A DNA stretch of 64,000 nt, taken from contig CAVUEF010000015.1 of assembly GCA_963740455.1 (NCBI GenBank), positions 124,001-188,000 of the forward strand, in the 5' to 3' direction. This document shows positions 33,084 through 41,953 of this stretch, one piece after another. This DNA comes from Paucibacter sp963740455. GTDB lineage: Bacteria; Pseudomonadota; Gammaproteobacteria; Burkholderiales; Burkholderiaceae_C. The notes beneath the pieces were generated by a model, which was given only the letters and a program-made list of their open reading frames with translations, was not told the origin of the DNA and made no database searches. Made by a program: the position numbers and the translations under genes. Positions within the stretch are counted from its first letter, which is position 1; every line of letters starts with the position of its first letter.

Positions 33084-33188
33084 TCCGCGGGCGATGAAGG
33101 CCGAAAGAGCGTCGACAAGTTACGCATTCTCACGTTTCTGACAACAGCGCTTGCGGCATGATGTCGGCACCCGTCAACCCGACTGCCC

Positions 33189-34712
33189 ATGCTCGACTTC
33201 AGCGTCCTCCCGCACTACGAATGGCTTGATATTCCCGTCTGGGTGTTTGACGATGTGCACCATCGCTGCCTGTGGGCGAACGCCGCCGCGCTCACCTTGT
33301 GGCGCGCCGACAGCCAGGCCGAACTGCTGGCACGCGACCTGTCGGACATCAGTGCAGGCGCGCGGCTGCGGCTGAGCCTGGCCGCCGCCGAGCATGCACG
33401 GGGCGAGGTGGTGCGCGAGCCATGGACGCTCTACCCGAAGAACGAGCCTGTCAGCGTCATGCTGACGTCGCGTAGCATTCTGACCCCCGATGGGCGTCAG
33501 GTGATGCTGTTCACCGCTTCCCCCTTGTCGAGCAATCCCGATACGACGCTGCTGCGCGGCATGGAAGCCCTGCAACACACCTCGGTGCGCATCGCCATTT
33601 TCAGCCTGCGCGACGGCAGAGCCCTGATGCTCAACCCTGCTGCCGCCGCCGCGTTTGGAGCGCCCGTACAGGGCGACAAAGGCGTGAAGTTTGCGTCGCT
33701 GTTCACCCACGCTCCCGTGGCGGCGCGCATCCGCGCCCAAGTGAACCGGGGGCAGACCTTTGCCGCCGATGTCGAACTCATCACCACCATGGGCAAGCGT
33801 TGGCATGGGATGGACGTGCGCCCGATGCGCGACCCGCTCAGTGGCGAGATGGTGATGCAACTCAATGCGCGCGACATTGCCGACCTGAAAGCCACCCAAA
33901 CCATGCTGGAGGCTGCCCGGCAGGCGGCCGAGGAGGCCAGCCAGGCCAAGAGCAGTTTCCTGGCGCATATGAGCCACGAGATACGCACGCCGATGAACGG
34001 CGTGCTGGGCCTGACCGAACTGGTGTTGCAAACCGAGCTCGATGAACGCCAGCGCAAGTTCATCACGCTCGCCCACAATTCGGCCAAGGGCTTGATGCTC
34101 ATCATCAACGACTTGCTCGACATGGCCAAGGTGGAGGCCGGCCGCATCGTCATGGAGCAGTCGCCCTTTTCACTGCACGACTGCCTGCGCGAGGCGATCC
34201 AGCCACTGCTGCTGCACGCGCATGAACGCGACATTGTGCTGATGGTGCGGGTCCAGCCCGCGGTGGCCGACCAATTGCTGGGCGACGCGCTGCGCTTGCG
34301 CCAGGTGTTGATCAATCTGGTGGGCAATGCACTCAAATTCACTGAGAGAGGCGAGGTGCATGTCGAGGTGGAACTGCTCGAAGAGCTGCCCGCCAGCGGC
34401 AGCAGCGGCGCGAGCCAGCGCCTGCGCTTTGGCGTGCACGACACCGGCATCGGCCTCACGCAAGAACAGATCCAGCATGTCTTTGCGCCGTTCACGCAGG
34501 CCGACCGCAGCATCACGCGCCGCTATGGCGGCACGGGGCTGGGTTTGACGATAGCGCACCGCCTGGTGCAATTGATGGGCGGCGAGATTCAGATCGAAAG
34601 CACGCCCGGCGTGGGCAGCTGCTTCAGCTTCGAACTGGTCATGCCGGCTGCCACGCCACAGCCGCCGGCGACGGCCGCGCCCGATCCCGCGTCAGGGCAG
34701 CAACACGCTTGA
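33189..34712 (+). CDS. PAS-containing histidine kinase (orphan, no receiver domain)
   Basis: Soluble sensor kinase of 507 residues with no membrane segment. Two PAS-like regions (about 10-110 and 125-235) precede HisKA with SFLAHMSHEIRTPMNGV (His near 263). The HATPase domain has LINLVGNALKFTERG (N), HDTGIGLTQEQ (G1), FAPFTQADRSITRRYGG (F) and GTGLGLTIAHRLV (G2). BarA/hybrid-like sequence, but it stops after the kinase domain with a Pro/Ala tail and no receiver; no response regulator is adjacent. The 3' end overlaps the convergent oxidoreductase gene by 21 bases. Confidence 0.92.
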   Translation: MLDFSVLPHYEWLDIPVWVFDDVHHRCLWANAAALTLWRADSQAELLARDLSDISAGARLRLSLAAAEHARGEVVREPWTLYPKNEPVSVMLTSRSILTPDGRQVMLFTASPLSSNPDTTLLRGMEALQHTSVRIAIFSLRDGRALMLNPAAAAAFGAPVQGDKGVKFASLFTHAPVAARIRAQVNRGQTFAADVELITTMGKRWHGMDVRPMRDPLSGEMVMQLNARDIADLKATQTMLEAARQAAEEASQAKSSFLAHMSHEIRTPMNGVLGLTELVLQTELDERQRKFITLAHNSAKGLMLIINDLLDMAKVEAGRIVMEQSPFSLHDCLREAIQPLLLHAHERDIVLMVRVQPAVADQLLGDALRLRQVLINLVGNALKFTERGEVHVEVELLEELPASGSSGASQRLRFGVHDTGIGLTQEQIQHVFAPFTQADRSITRRYGGTGLGLTIAHRLVQLMGGEIQIESTPGVGSCFSFELVMPAATPQPPATAAPDPASGQQHA

Positions 34713-35684
34713 GCCCGTCGTCTTGCGTGCCTCCAGGTCACGATGCGCCTGTGGGGCGTCCTTCAGGGCATAGCGCTGGTCGATGCGGATCTTGACCTTG
34801 CCGCTTGAGACCACGCTGAACAAGTCGTCCGCCATGGCCTGCGTGTTTTCGCGCGTTGCCAGATGCGTGAACAGCGTCGGCCGGGTCAGGTAGATCGAGC
34901 CCTTGGCAGCAAGCGTTCCCACGGCCACCGGCGGCGCGTTGCCCGACGCGTTGCCGAACGTCACCATCAGGCCGAAGGGCTGCAGGCAGTCGAGCGAGCC
35001 CTCCCAGGTGTCCTTGCCCACCGAGTCGTAGACCACCTTCACGCCGCGTCCGCCGGTGATGGCCTTCACCCGTTCGACGAAGTTTTCCTTGCCGTAATTG
35101 ATGATGTGAGCGGCGCCCAGCTCCTTGGCCAGCGCGCACTTTTCGTCCGATCCCGCCGTGCCTATCAGTTGCAGGCCCAGCGCCTTGGCCCACTGGCAGA
35201 CGATCAATCCGACACCACCCGCAGCGGCGTGGAACAGCACGAAGTCGCCAGCCGCCAAGCCGCCCTGCGGCAGTGTGCGGCGCAGCAGGTATTGCGCGGT
35301 CAGCCCCTTGAGCATCATGGCCGCGCCGGTCTCGAAGCTGATGTCACCTGGCAGACTCACGACGCACTTGGCCGGCATTACACGCGCCGTGCAATAGCTG
35401 CCTGGCGGCTGACTCGCGTACGCGGCGCGGTCACCAACGCTCAGGTGCGTGACGCCTTCGCCGACCGCCTCGATCACGCCCGCGCCTTCCATGCCGACGC
35501 CAAACGGCGTTGGCATCGGATAGGCACCGCTGCGGTGATAGACGTCGATGTAGTTGACGCCACAAGCCTGGTGGCGTATGCGCACCTCGCCGGGACCGGG
35601 GTCGCCGACCTCGACCTCGACCATTTTCATCACGTCGGCGTCGCCGGCTTGTTGCACTCGAATCGCTTGTTCACGGCTGCTCAT
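34692..35684 (-). CDS. NADPH:quinone oxidoreductase (zinc-free MDR family)
   Basis: A 330-residue enzyme reducing quinones with NADPH, close to the Qor group. The catalytic-domain signature is HQACGVNYIDVYHRSGAYP. The NADPH-binding loop is FHAAAGGVGLIVCQWAKALG, and VVYDSVGKDTWEGSLDCL follows. It lacks the structural zinc Cys set, as expected for zeta-crystallin-like members. The ATG at 35684 (MSSREQAIRV) gives the normal N-terminus. Convergent and overlapping with the PAS kinase at its 3' end. Confidence 0.92.
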   Translation of the reverse strand: MSSREQAIRVQQAGDADVMKMVEVEVGDPGPGEVRIRHQACGVNYIDVYHRSGAYPMPTPFGVGMEGAGVIEAVGEGVTHLSVGDRAAYASQPPGSYCTARVMPAKCVVSLPGDISFETGAAMMLKGLTAQYLLRRTLPQGGLAAGDFVLFHAAAGGVGLIVCQWAKALGLQLIGTAGSDEKCALAKELGAAHIINYGKENFVERVKAITGGRGVKVVYDSVGKDTWEGSLDCLQPFGLMVTFGNASGNAPPVAVGTLAAKGSIYLTRPTLFTHLATRENTQAMADDLFSVVSSGKVKIRIDQRYALKDAPQAHRDLEARKTTGSSVLLP

Positions 35685-35761
35685 GGGGTTCGCTCCAGAA
35701 AGAAGATTTGTCTCTACTGTATCGTGCCAGCATTTGAGCAAGCTCGCCCGAGCACTTTCGA

Positions 35762-36076
35762 ATGCAGCGTCTCATCACCGCACCCAATCTTGTCCTGGCC
35801 ACCTTGTGGGCCGATATGCTCAGGCATGCCGGGGTCGATGCGAGCGTGCAACGCGCTTACGCGAGCAGCCTGGCGGGCGAACTGCCCCCCGATCAAAGCC
35901 TGCCCGAGATATGGATAGGCCACGACGACGATCTGGCGCAGGCCCAGGCGCTGTTGCATGAGTTGCGCAACGCGCCGCATCACCATTGGTTTTGCCCGCA
36001 ATGCCGCGAAGAGGTGCAGGGTCCCTTCGAACAATGCTGGGCGTGTGGCGCCATGCGCCCCGGCAGCAATGATTGA
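35762..36076 (+). CDS. DUF2007-type small protein with zinc-ribbon-like tail
   Basis: A 104-residue protein. The N-terminal part (LITAPNLVLATLWADMLRHAGV, split over two turns) matches the DUF2007 fold. The C-terminus FCPQCREEVQ...CWACGA holds two CxxC pairs likely binding zinc. Function unknown. Divergent from the oxidoreductase gene and 51 bases before an EamA transporter. Confidence 0.8.
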   Translation: MQRLITAPNLVLATLWADMLRHAGVDASVQRAYASSLAGELPPDQSLPEIWIGHDDDLAQAQALLHELRNAPHHHWFCPQCREEVQGPFEQCWACGAMRPGSND

Positions 36077-36127
36077 GCACTTGCGGGACAGGGCACGAGC
36101 TGCGCTGTCGCCAACTGACCCGATCTT

Positions 36128-37048
36128 ATGAGCATCAAATCCACCGGAATCAGCCCCAGAGTCGCCGTGCTGCTGTTGTTGCCGCCACTGCTGTGGGCGG
36201 GCAATGCCGTGGTGGGCGCCGTCGCGGTGACCAGCATGCCGCCCTTGCTGCTGAATGCGCTGCGCTGGTCGCTCGCGCTCTTGCTGCTGCTGCCGCTGGG
36301 TTGGCGGGCGCTCAGGCAGCCGCGCGACCTGCTTGCCCGCTGGCGCCACCTGGCGCTGCTCGGCATCCTCGGCGTGGGCAGCTACAACGCGCTGCAATAC
36401 GAGGCGCTGCGCACGTCCACGCCGATCAACGTCACCTTGATCGCCGCCAGCATGCCGGTCTGGATGCTGGTGCTGGGCGCGGTCTTCTATGACGAAAGGC
36501 CGCGCCGACGCCAGATCATCGGCGCGGTCCTGTCGCTGCTGGGGGTGGCGCTGGTGCTCTCAAGAGGCGATGTTGCGGCGCTGGCGCGGGTGCAGTTCGT
36601 GACCGGCGATTTGCTGATGCTGCTGGCGGTGATGGCCTGGAGCGGCTACAGCTGGCTGCTCGCCAGACCGCCGCCCAGCATGTCAGGCGAAGCGCGCCCT
36701 GCCTGGGGTTGGGCCGAGTTCTTGCTGGTGCAAGCGCTGTTCGGCGTGGCATTCGCCAGCACCGCTGCCGGCATCGAGCACGCGCTGACGCCGGTCGCCA
36801 TTCATTGGAGTGGGTGGCTGGTGCTGGCCTTGGTCTATGTGGCGGTCGGCCCGTCGGTGATCGCGTACCGCAGCTGGGGCCTGGGCGTGGCCGCGGTGGG
36901 CCCGGCCGTGGCCGCGTTCTTCAGCAATCTGACCCCGGTGTTTGCTGCCCTGTTGTCGGCGGCGCTGCTGGGCGAGTGGCCGCAGTGGTATCACGGCGCG
37001 GCCTTTGTACTGATCGCCGCCGGCATCGTCGTCTCGTCCCGACGCTAA
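36128..37048 (+). CDS. EamA/DMT-family exporter
   Basis: A 306-residue membrane protein with ten hydrophobic helices in two EamA repeats (about 10-140 and 155-300). Sequence marks are WAGNAVVGAVAV, NVTLIAASMPVWMLVLGA and, in the second repeat, NLTPVFAALLSAALLGE. Members export metabolites such as amino acids or purines; the substrate is not predictable. Starts with ATG, follows the DUF2007 gene in the same direction. Confidence 0.9.
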   Translation: MSIKSTGISPRVAVLLLLPPLLWAGNAVVGAVAVTSMPPLLLNALRWSLALLLLLPLGWRALRQPRDLLARWRHLALLGILGVGSYNALQYEALRTSTPINVTLIAASMPVWMLVLGAVFYDERPRRRQIIGAVLSLLGVALVLSRGDVAALARVQFVTGDLLMLLAVMAWSGYSWLLARPPPSMSGEARPAWGWAEFLLVQALFGVAFASTAAGIEHALTPVAIHWSGWLVLALVYVAVGPSVIAYRSWGLGVAAVGPAVAAFFSNLTPVFAALLSAALLGEWPQWYHGAAFVLIAAGIVVSSRR

Positions 37049-37057
37049 AGGCCAGCA

Positions 37058-38960
37058 TCAGCTGCCAAGCGCACGCGCGATGTACTGCGGATGCACCTTG
37101 GTGCGCGGGACCTTGCCGCTGAACCAGCTGCGCACGTCCTGCTCCAGGCCGATGCCGTGCATATAGTTGTAGAGGGCCTTCTTCAGCGCCAGCCCCAGGG
37201 CGTCGTGATCGACGCCGGTCGGGTCGACGAAGCCCACGTCATTCCTGGCAAATGAGGTCGGCGGCAGCGGCAGCAGCGAGATGCCATAAGCGTCCGGTTC
37301 CTGCCCCACCGGCGAATGCACGGTGCAGGCGAAGCGATGAAAGAAGCCGCTCTGGATGCAGCCTTGTTCGAACAACTGGCGAACGTATTCGAGCGCATCG
37401 ACGGTGTCTTGCACCGTCTGCGTCGGAAATCCGTACATCAAATAGGCATGCACCAGAATGCCGGCGTCCGAGAAGGCCTTGGTGACGCGCGCCACCTGCT
37501 CGACCGACACGCCCTTCTTCATCAATTTGAGCAAGCGATCGGAAGCCACTTCGAGACCGCCGGAGATGGCGATGCAGCCGCTGTCGGCGAGCAGCCGACA
37601 CAGCTCGGCGCTGAAAGTCTTTTCGAAGCGGATATTGCCCCACCACGAGATCTCGACCTTGCGACGCAAGAGCTCGGCGGCCAGCGCCTTCAAAGCCTTG
37701 GGCGGCGCGGCTTCATCGACGAAGTGAAAACCGGTCTGGCCGGTCTCGGCCACGATGGCCTCGATGCGATCGACCAGCGTCGCGGCCGACGCGCCGTCGT
37801 AGCGCGAGATGTAGTCGAGCGAGACATCGCAAAAGCTGCATTTCTTCCAATAGCAGCCCTGCGCGACGGTGAGCTTGTTCCAGCGCCCGTCCGACCACAA
37901 CCGGTGCATCGGATTGAGCATGTCGAGCAGCGACAGATAGCGGTCCAGCGGCAGTCCGTCCCAGGTCGGCGTGCCGACCTCGGCGAAGGCGATGTCGGGC
38001 TCGACCAGATTCAGACCAGCGCACCGCGCCGCCCTCCCTGACAAAGGTGCGCACCAGGCGCTGGCGCGAGCGCTTGCCTTGCAGGTGCTCCAGCAAGGCC
38101 AGCAGCGGCCGCTCGCCCGCGTCCAGCGTCACATAGTCGAAGTAGTCGAACACACGCGGGTCGCTGAGCTCGCGCAGTTCGGTGTTCACGAAACCGCCGC
38201 CCAGCACGGTGACGACCGTCGGGTGTTGCGCCTTGATCGATTGGGCGATGCGAAACGCCGCATACACCGCGCCCGGAAACGGCACCGACACCAGCACCAC
38301 ATCGGGTTGGTGGCGCGCCAGCGCGTCCAGGCTCAGGCCATGCAGGGTCTCATCGACCAGATTCAAGGGCGCGGCCAGAGCCTGCGCGAGCGGATCGAAG
38401 GTCGGCTGGCTTTGCGCCAGCGACTCGGCGTAGCGCACGAACTCGAAGCGCGCGTCGACGCCGTCGCGCAGCACGTCGGCCAGATCGTTCAAGTACAGCG
38501 TGGCCAGGTGGCGCGCCTTGTCCTGCACGCCCAGCGCGCCAAAAGCCCAGGCCAGCGGGTCACCGCCTTCTGCATCGACATACACATCGAGCGACTCGAA
38601 GCGCGCTCCCTCGGGCAGGAAGGCGCGGCTGCAAATGCGGTGCGCCAGCGTCGAGTCGCGCCCCTGCAGATAAGCGATGACCGGTGTGATCGTCGCTGCA
38701 TAGCGCTCGAACTGCTGCAGAAACTGATTCACCTGGGATGAGCGCCGAGACGAGGGCAGGCGCTCGATGCGGGTCCGCAAGGCCTGCACGCCCGCGCTCG
38801 AAAACAGCGCCAACACCAAGGCCAGCGCCAGGTCCTCCTGCACCGCGTCGAAGCCGCGCGAACGCAGGAATCCGGTCAAATAAGCGGTCGATGGATAAGG
38901 CGTATTGAGCTGCGTCATCGGCGCGATGAGCGACAAAATACGAAGCGGCTGGGCTGGCAT
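37058..38960 (-). CDS. B12-binding radical SAM protein, interrupted by a frameshift
   Basis: A roughly 630-residue protein once joined. The N-terminal half (38960 to about 38020) is a B12-binding-like domain: RILSLIAPMTQLNTPYPSTAYL, VVLVSVPFPGAVYAAF, VLGGGFVNTELRELSD. The C-terminal half has the radical SAM cluster motif GCYWKKCSFC, spaced CX4CX2C rather than CX3CX2C, and ISGGLEVASDRLLKLMKKG. The frame changes near 38011-38021; dropping one T (minus strand ctggtctgaatctg) rejoins VREGGAVRW to LNLVEPDIAF. Probably one gene with a sequence error, or a recent pseudogene. Reaction unknown. The start at 38960 (MPAQPLRI) begins the conserved region. Confidence 0.82.
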
Positions 38961-39122
38961 CTGGGACGCAGGCTTGCGCGCGCGGTTCTGGCGAGGAGGC
39001 GAGCATTTTGCCATTGCCGGCGCATGCACGCGCCACGGCGCCTGGGTGGGAGCGGCAGCACAGCCAAGGATGCAGCAACGCCAGCTCGGCGTGCAGGCGG
39101 CCCTGCGTTTCCTTGAGAAAGA

Positions 39123-39428
39123 CTATTGAAAGACCGCGGCCAGGATTTGTTCGAGTTGCAAACCCACCGCCTTGAGCACGCCCGTCAGTCCCTCGCCGCG
39201 CTTGGCCAGTTTGGGCCAGTCATGCACAGGCTGGCGGCGAATCTCTTCGAGTTCTCCCGCGAGCCGGTCACGATCCTGCCTGATCTGCACCAGCCGCGCC
39301 TCCAGGTCCGAAGCGACGGGAGCTCTTGCCTGCGCCACACGTGCGCGCTCCATCAATTCGTCGATGTACAACAGGTGCGACTCGGATTCGCGAATGTGCT
39401 GCTCGACCAGCTTGGTGATCTCGTCCAT
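39123..39428 (-). CDS. Coiled-coil hypothetical protein
   Basis: A 101-residue, mostly helical protein with charged heptad-like stretches (DLEARLVQIRQDRDRLAGEL), suggesting a coiled coil. The ATG at 39428 (MDEITKLVEQH) starts the helical region; the longer upstream frame looks non-coding. No family recognised. Lies between the radical SAM and SMP-30 genes on the same strand. Confidence 0.65.
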   Translation of the reverse strand: MDEITKLVEQHIRESESHLLYIDELMERARVAQARAPVASDLEARLVQIRQDRDRLAGELEEIRRQPVHDWPKLAKRGEGLTGVLKAVGLQLEQILAAVFQ

Positions 39429-39600
39429 GATGTCCTCAATAGCTTCCAACAAGCGGTTGCGCCGCCGCGCCGACACACCTGCGCGACCCGGCGCCGGAGA
39501 CAGACCTTGTGCAAGCGCAATGCCGCCATCGTAGCTGCCTTCGCACATCGATGCACTACTCTCCCTGGGTCACGCTGAGCATGGTCAGGGCGAGACGGCT

Positions 39601-40491
39601 TCAAGGCCATCCCGCGCCGGGAACGTCGACGCGCAGCGTGTCGATGCGCCCGGCCCTGAGTTCGCGCAGGCGCTGCACGCCGTTGAAGCGGCGCCGCCCG
39701 TCGACGCGATCGAACAGCTGCGTCGACAGAATGAACAAGCAGCGTCGGTCGCTGCCGCCCAGCATGCACGCGACCGCATTGGCAGCCGTCTTGATGCGGT
39801 GCGTCACTGCGCCGCCCTCGCGCACGCGCAGCACTTCGCTGCCGGGGGGCGAGGCCAGCCAGATGGCGCCGTCGGCGTCCAGGCAGATGCCGTCCGGACT
39901 CGCGCCTTCGGTCTGGGCCCACACCCTGCGTCCGCTCAACGTGCCGTCGTCGCCAACGTCGAATGCGCTGAGACGGCTGGCAAAGGTTTCGGCGACGATC
40001 AACGTGCGCCCGTCCGGGGTGATCACGCTGCCGTTCGGAAACGCCAGATCGTCGGCCACCACCCGCGCATCGCCGTCCGGGCCGACACACAAGAGCACGG
40101 TGTTGGCGGGCTTGTCACCCGCTTCGTAATCGAAGCCCCAGTTGCCCACATAGGCGCGTCCGCGCGCGTCGACCACCATGTCGTTGCAACTGGCGCTCAC
40201 CATGCCGGAGAGATCGGCGTGCACGCCCCAAGCATCGCCTTCACGGCGCAACAACTGGCGCAGTTCGCCTGCCACGACCAGCAGCCGGCCATCGGGCAGC
40301 CAGCCCAGTCCCGAGGGCCGCCGAAGACCTTCGGCGACGACGCTCACTTCGCCCTGGTCAGAGATGCGCAAGACCTTGCCGTCGGCGATGTCAGAACACC
40401 AGAGTGCCCCTTGGTGCCAGCGCGGACCCTCCGGAAAAGCGAGGCCGGCCGCAAGCGGCGAAAGTGACTCGGCAGCGACGTGGATTGGCAT
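39601..40491 (-). CDS. SMP-30/gluconolactonase family lactonase
   Basis: A 296-residue six-bladed propeller hydrolase. Metal-site motifs are LAFPEGPRWHQGALWCSDI (Glu), VSASCNDMVVDARGRAYVG (Asn) and ASPDGICLDADGAIWLA (Asp). Likely hydrolyses a sugar or aldonolactone. The ATG at 40491 (MPIHVAAESL) is chosen; earlier in-frame codons fall inside the HPP gene. It starts 19 bases after the HPP-CBS gene stop and is probably co-transcribed. Confidence 0.9.
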   Translation of the reverse strand: MPIHVAAESLSPLAAGLAFPEGPRWHQGALWCSDIADGKVLRISDQGEVSVVAEGLRRPSGLGWLPDGRLLVVAGELRQLLRREGDAWGVHADLSGMVSASCNDMVVDARGRAYVGNWGFDYEAGDKPANTVLLCVGPDGDARVVADDLAFPNGSVITPDGRTLIVAETFASRLSAFDVGDDGTLSGRRVWAQTEGASPDGICLDADGAIWLASPPGSEVLRVREGGAVTHRIKTAANAVACMLGGSDRRCLFILSTQLFDRVDGRRRFNGVQRLRELRAGRIDTLRVDVPGAGWP

Positions 40492-40510
40492 GTCGACCCC
40501 TGATGTGGCG

Positions 40511-41674
40511 CTACACGGTCGACAGCGCGACACGCTTGTACAAGGCCACGATGATGTCCGACTGCGAGACGATACCCAGCACGCGTCGCGTCTCATCGAT
40601 GATCGGAATATGGTGCAGACTCTTGTCGGAGAGTTGGTGCACGAGCTCGGCAATGGACGTGTCGACACGGGCCGTCTGCACTTCGGTCGTCATCAACTGA
40701 CGCACGACTTGGGACTTTTTCGAGGCGGGTCCGGGCGCCCCGCCCAGCAGTCCACGCAAACGCACGGCCAGACCCGCCGGTGGCGTGTTGTCGAACCGGG
40801 GCAGATAGTCGGCAATCGTGAGGATGCCTGCCAACTGCTTGAACTTGTCCACCACCGGCAAGGCCTTGATATGGTGGGTGCTCAGCAGCTTCCAGGCCTC
40901 CTCCAGGTCGGTGTCCAAGCCCACGCTGACCACGTCGCGCGACATGATGTCGCCGCAGGTCATCCCGATATGGCGGCCGAATGCATGGTCGACGGCGAGG
41001 TTGTAGATCTGCACCAGTTCGGTTTCCTGAACGTCGACGAAGGTGTCCAGGGCTCGCAATGCGCTGTCCAGATCGGCATGGCTGAGGCCGATGCGCTTGA
41101 GTGGTGGGTCATCGTCGGTCTGGTGCGGGTGGACCTCGCTGGTCTTGGGCGGAAACGGATAGCGGCGCCCCAGTACCAGGTTGTTGATCAGCACAGCCGC
41201 CGCCAGCATCGCCATCGCGTTCAGCGCCACCATCAGAAAGGTCGGAGCGAGCCGGGCGGCCGTATAGGGACCGTCCAGCACCACGAACAGCGCCACCGCG
41301 CCGCCCGGTGGATGCACGCAATTGAACCTGGCCATCAACCAGATGCTGGCGGCCACGGCGACGGCCGCCGCGAGCGGCACCGAAGGAATTGCGTAGGCGC
41401 TGGCAAGCCCGGCCACCGTCGCCAGCAAGAAACTGCCGACCAGCGACCAGGGTTGCGCCAGCGGGCTGTGCGGCACCGCGAACAGGAGCACGGCGCTGGC
41501 CCCCATGGGCGCGATCAACCAGTGTGCGTTCACCGGCATGATGCGCAGCAAGACGCCGCACAGGCCGATTCCCAACAGCGCGCCCAGGCTCGACTTGCGT
41601 CGCTCTGCCACCGACAGCGCAGGCATGCTGTCGCGGAAGAAGGCGCGCAGCTGGGATATGAAGTTGTTCGTCAT
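40511..41674 (-). CDS. HPP-family membrane protein with two CBS domains
   Basis: A 387-residue protein. The N-terminal four-helix HPP domain (about 25-175) has the name-giving NCVHPPGGAVAL plus APMGASAVLLFAVPHSPLAQP. Two CBS domains follow (about 245-300 and 330-385): DIMSRDVVSVGLDTDLEEAW and LHHIPIIDETRRVLGIVSQSD. HPP proteins are implicated in nitrite transport in cyanobacteria and plastids; CBS domains sense adenosyl ligands. The function here is unproven. The 54-bp hairpin array starts 10 bases upstream of its ATG. Confidence 0.9.
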   Translation of the reverse strand: MTNNFISQLRAFFRDSMPALSVAERRKSSLGALLGIGLCGVLLRIMPVNAHWLIAPMGASAVLLFAVPHSPLAQPWSLVGSFLLATVAGLASAYAIPSVPLAAAVAVAASIWLMARFNCVHPPGGAVALFVVLDGPYTAARLAPTFLMVALNAMAMLAAAVLINNLVLGRRYPFPPKTSEVHPHQTDDDPPLKRIGLSHADLDSALRALDTFVDVQETELVQIYNLAVDHAFGRHIGMTCGDIMSRDVVSVGLDTDLEEAWKLLSTHHIKALPVVDKFKQLAGILTIADYLPRFDNTPPAGLAVRLRGLLGGAPGPASKKSQVVRQLMTTEVQTARVDTSIAELVHQLSDKSLHHIPIIDETRRVLGIVSQSDIIVALYKRVALSTV

Positions 41675-41683
41675 GGTGTCTGA

Positions 41684-41953
41684 TCAGTTGGGGTCAGAGC
41701 TTGCCGGGTACGGCAAGGTCCGACCCACAATGTCAAGTCAGTTGGGGTCAGAGCTTGCGGGGTACCGCAAGGTCCGACCCACAATGTCAAGTCAGTTGGG
41801 GTCAGAGCTTGCGGGGTACCGCAAGGTCCGACCCACAATGTCAAGTCAGTTGGGGTCAGAGCTTGCGGGGTACCGCAAGGTCCGACCCACAATGTCAAGT
41901 CAGTTGGGGTCAGAGCTTGCGGGGTACCGCAAGGTCTGACCCGCAATGTCATT
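41684..41953. repeat. Tandem array of five 54-bp hairpin units
   Basis: Five head-to-tail 54-bp units start at 41684, 41738, 41792, 41846 and 41900. The three middle units are identical; the first and last differ by a few bases. Each unit folds: inner arms cttgcgg/ccgcaag around ggta, extended by ttggggtc and gacccacaa. Units 2-5 keep full inner pairing, and unit 1 (ccgggtacgg) changes both arms in a compensatory way. The array fills the space between the SDR stop codon, which unit 5 overlaps, and the HPP start. No spacers, so not CRISPR. It resembles REP/minisatellite-type elements. Confidence 0.92.

Noticed and set aside
41684..41953. CRISPR array at the 54-bp repeats
   Set aside because: Units are directly adjacent and identical over their whole length with no variable spacers, and no cas genes are present.
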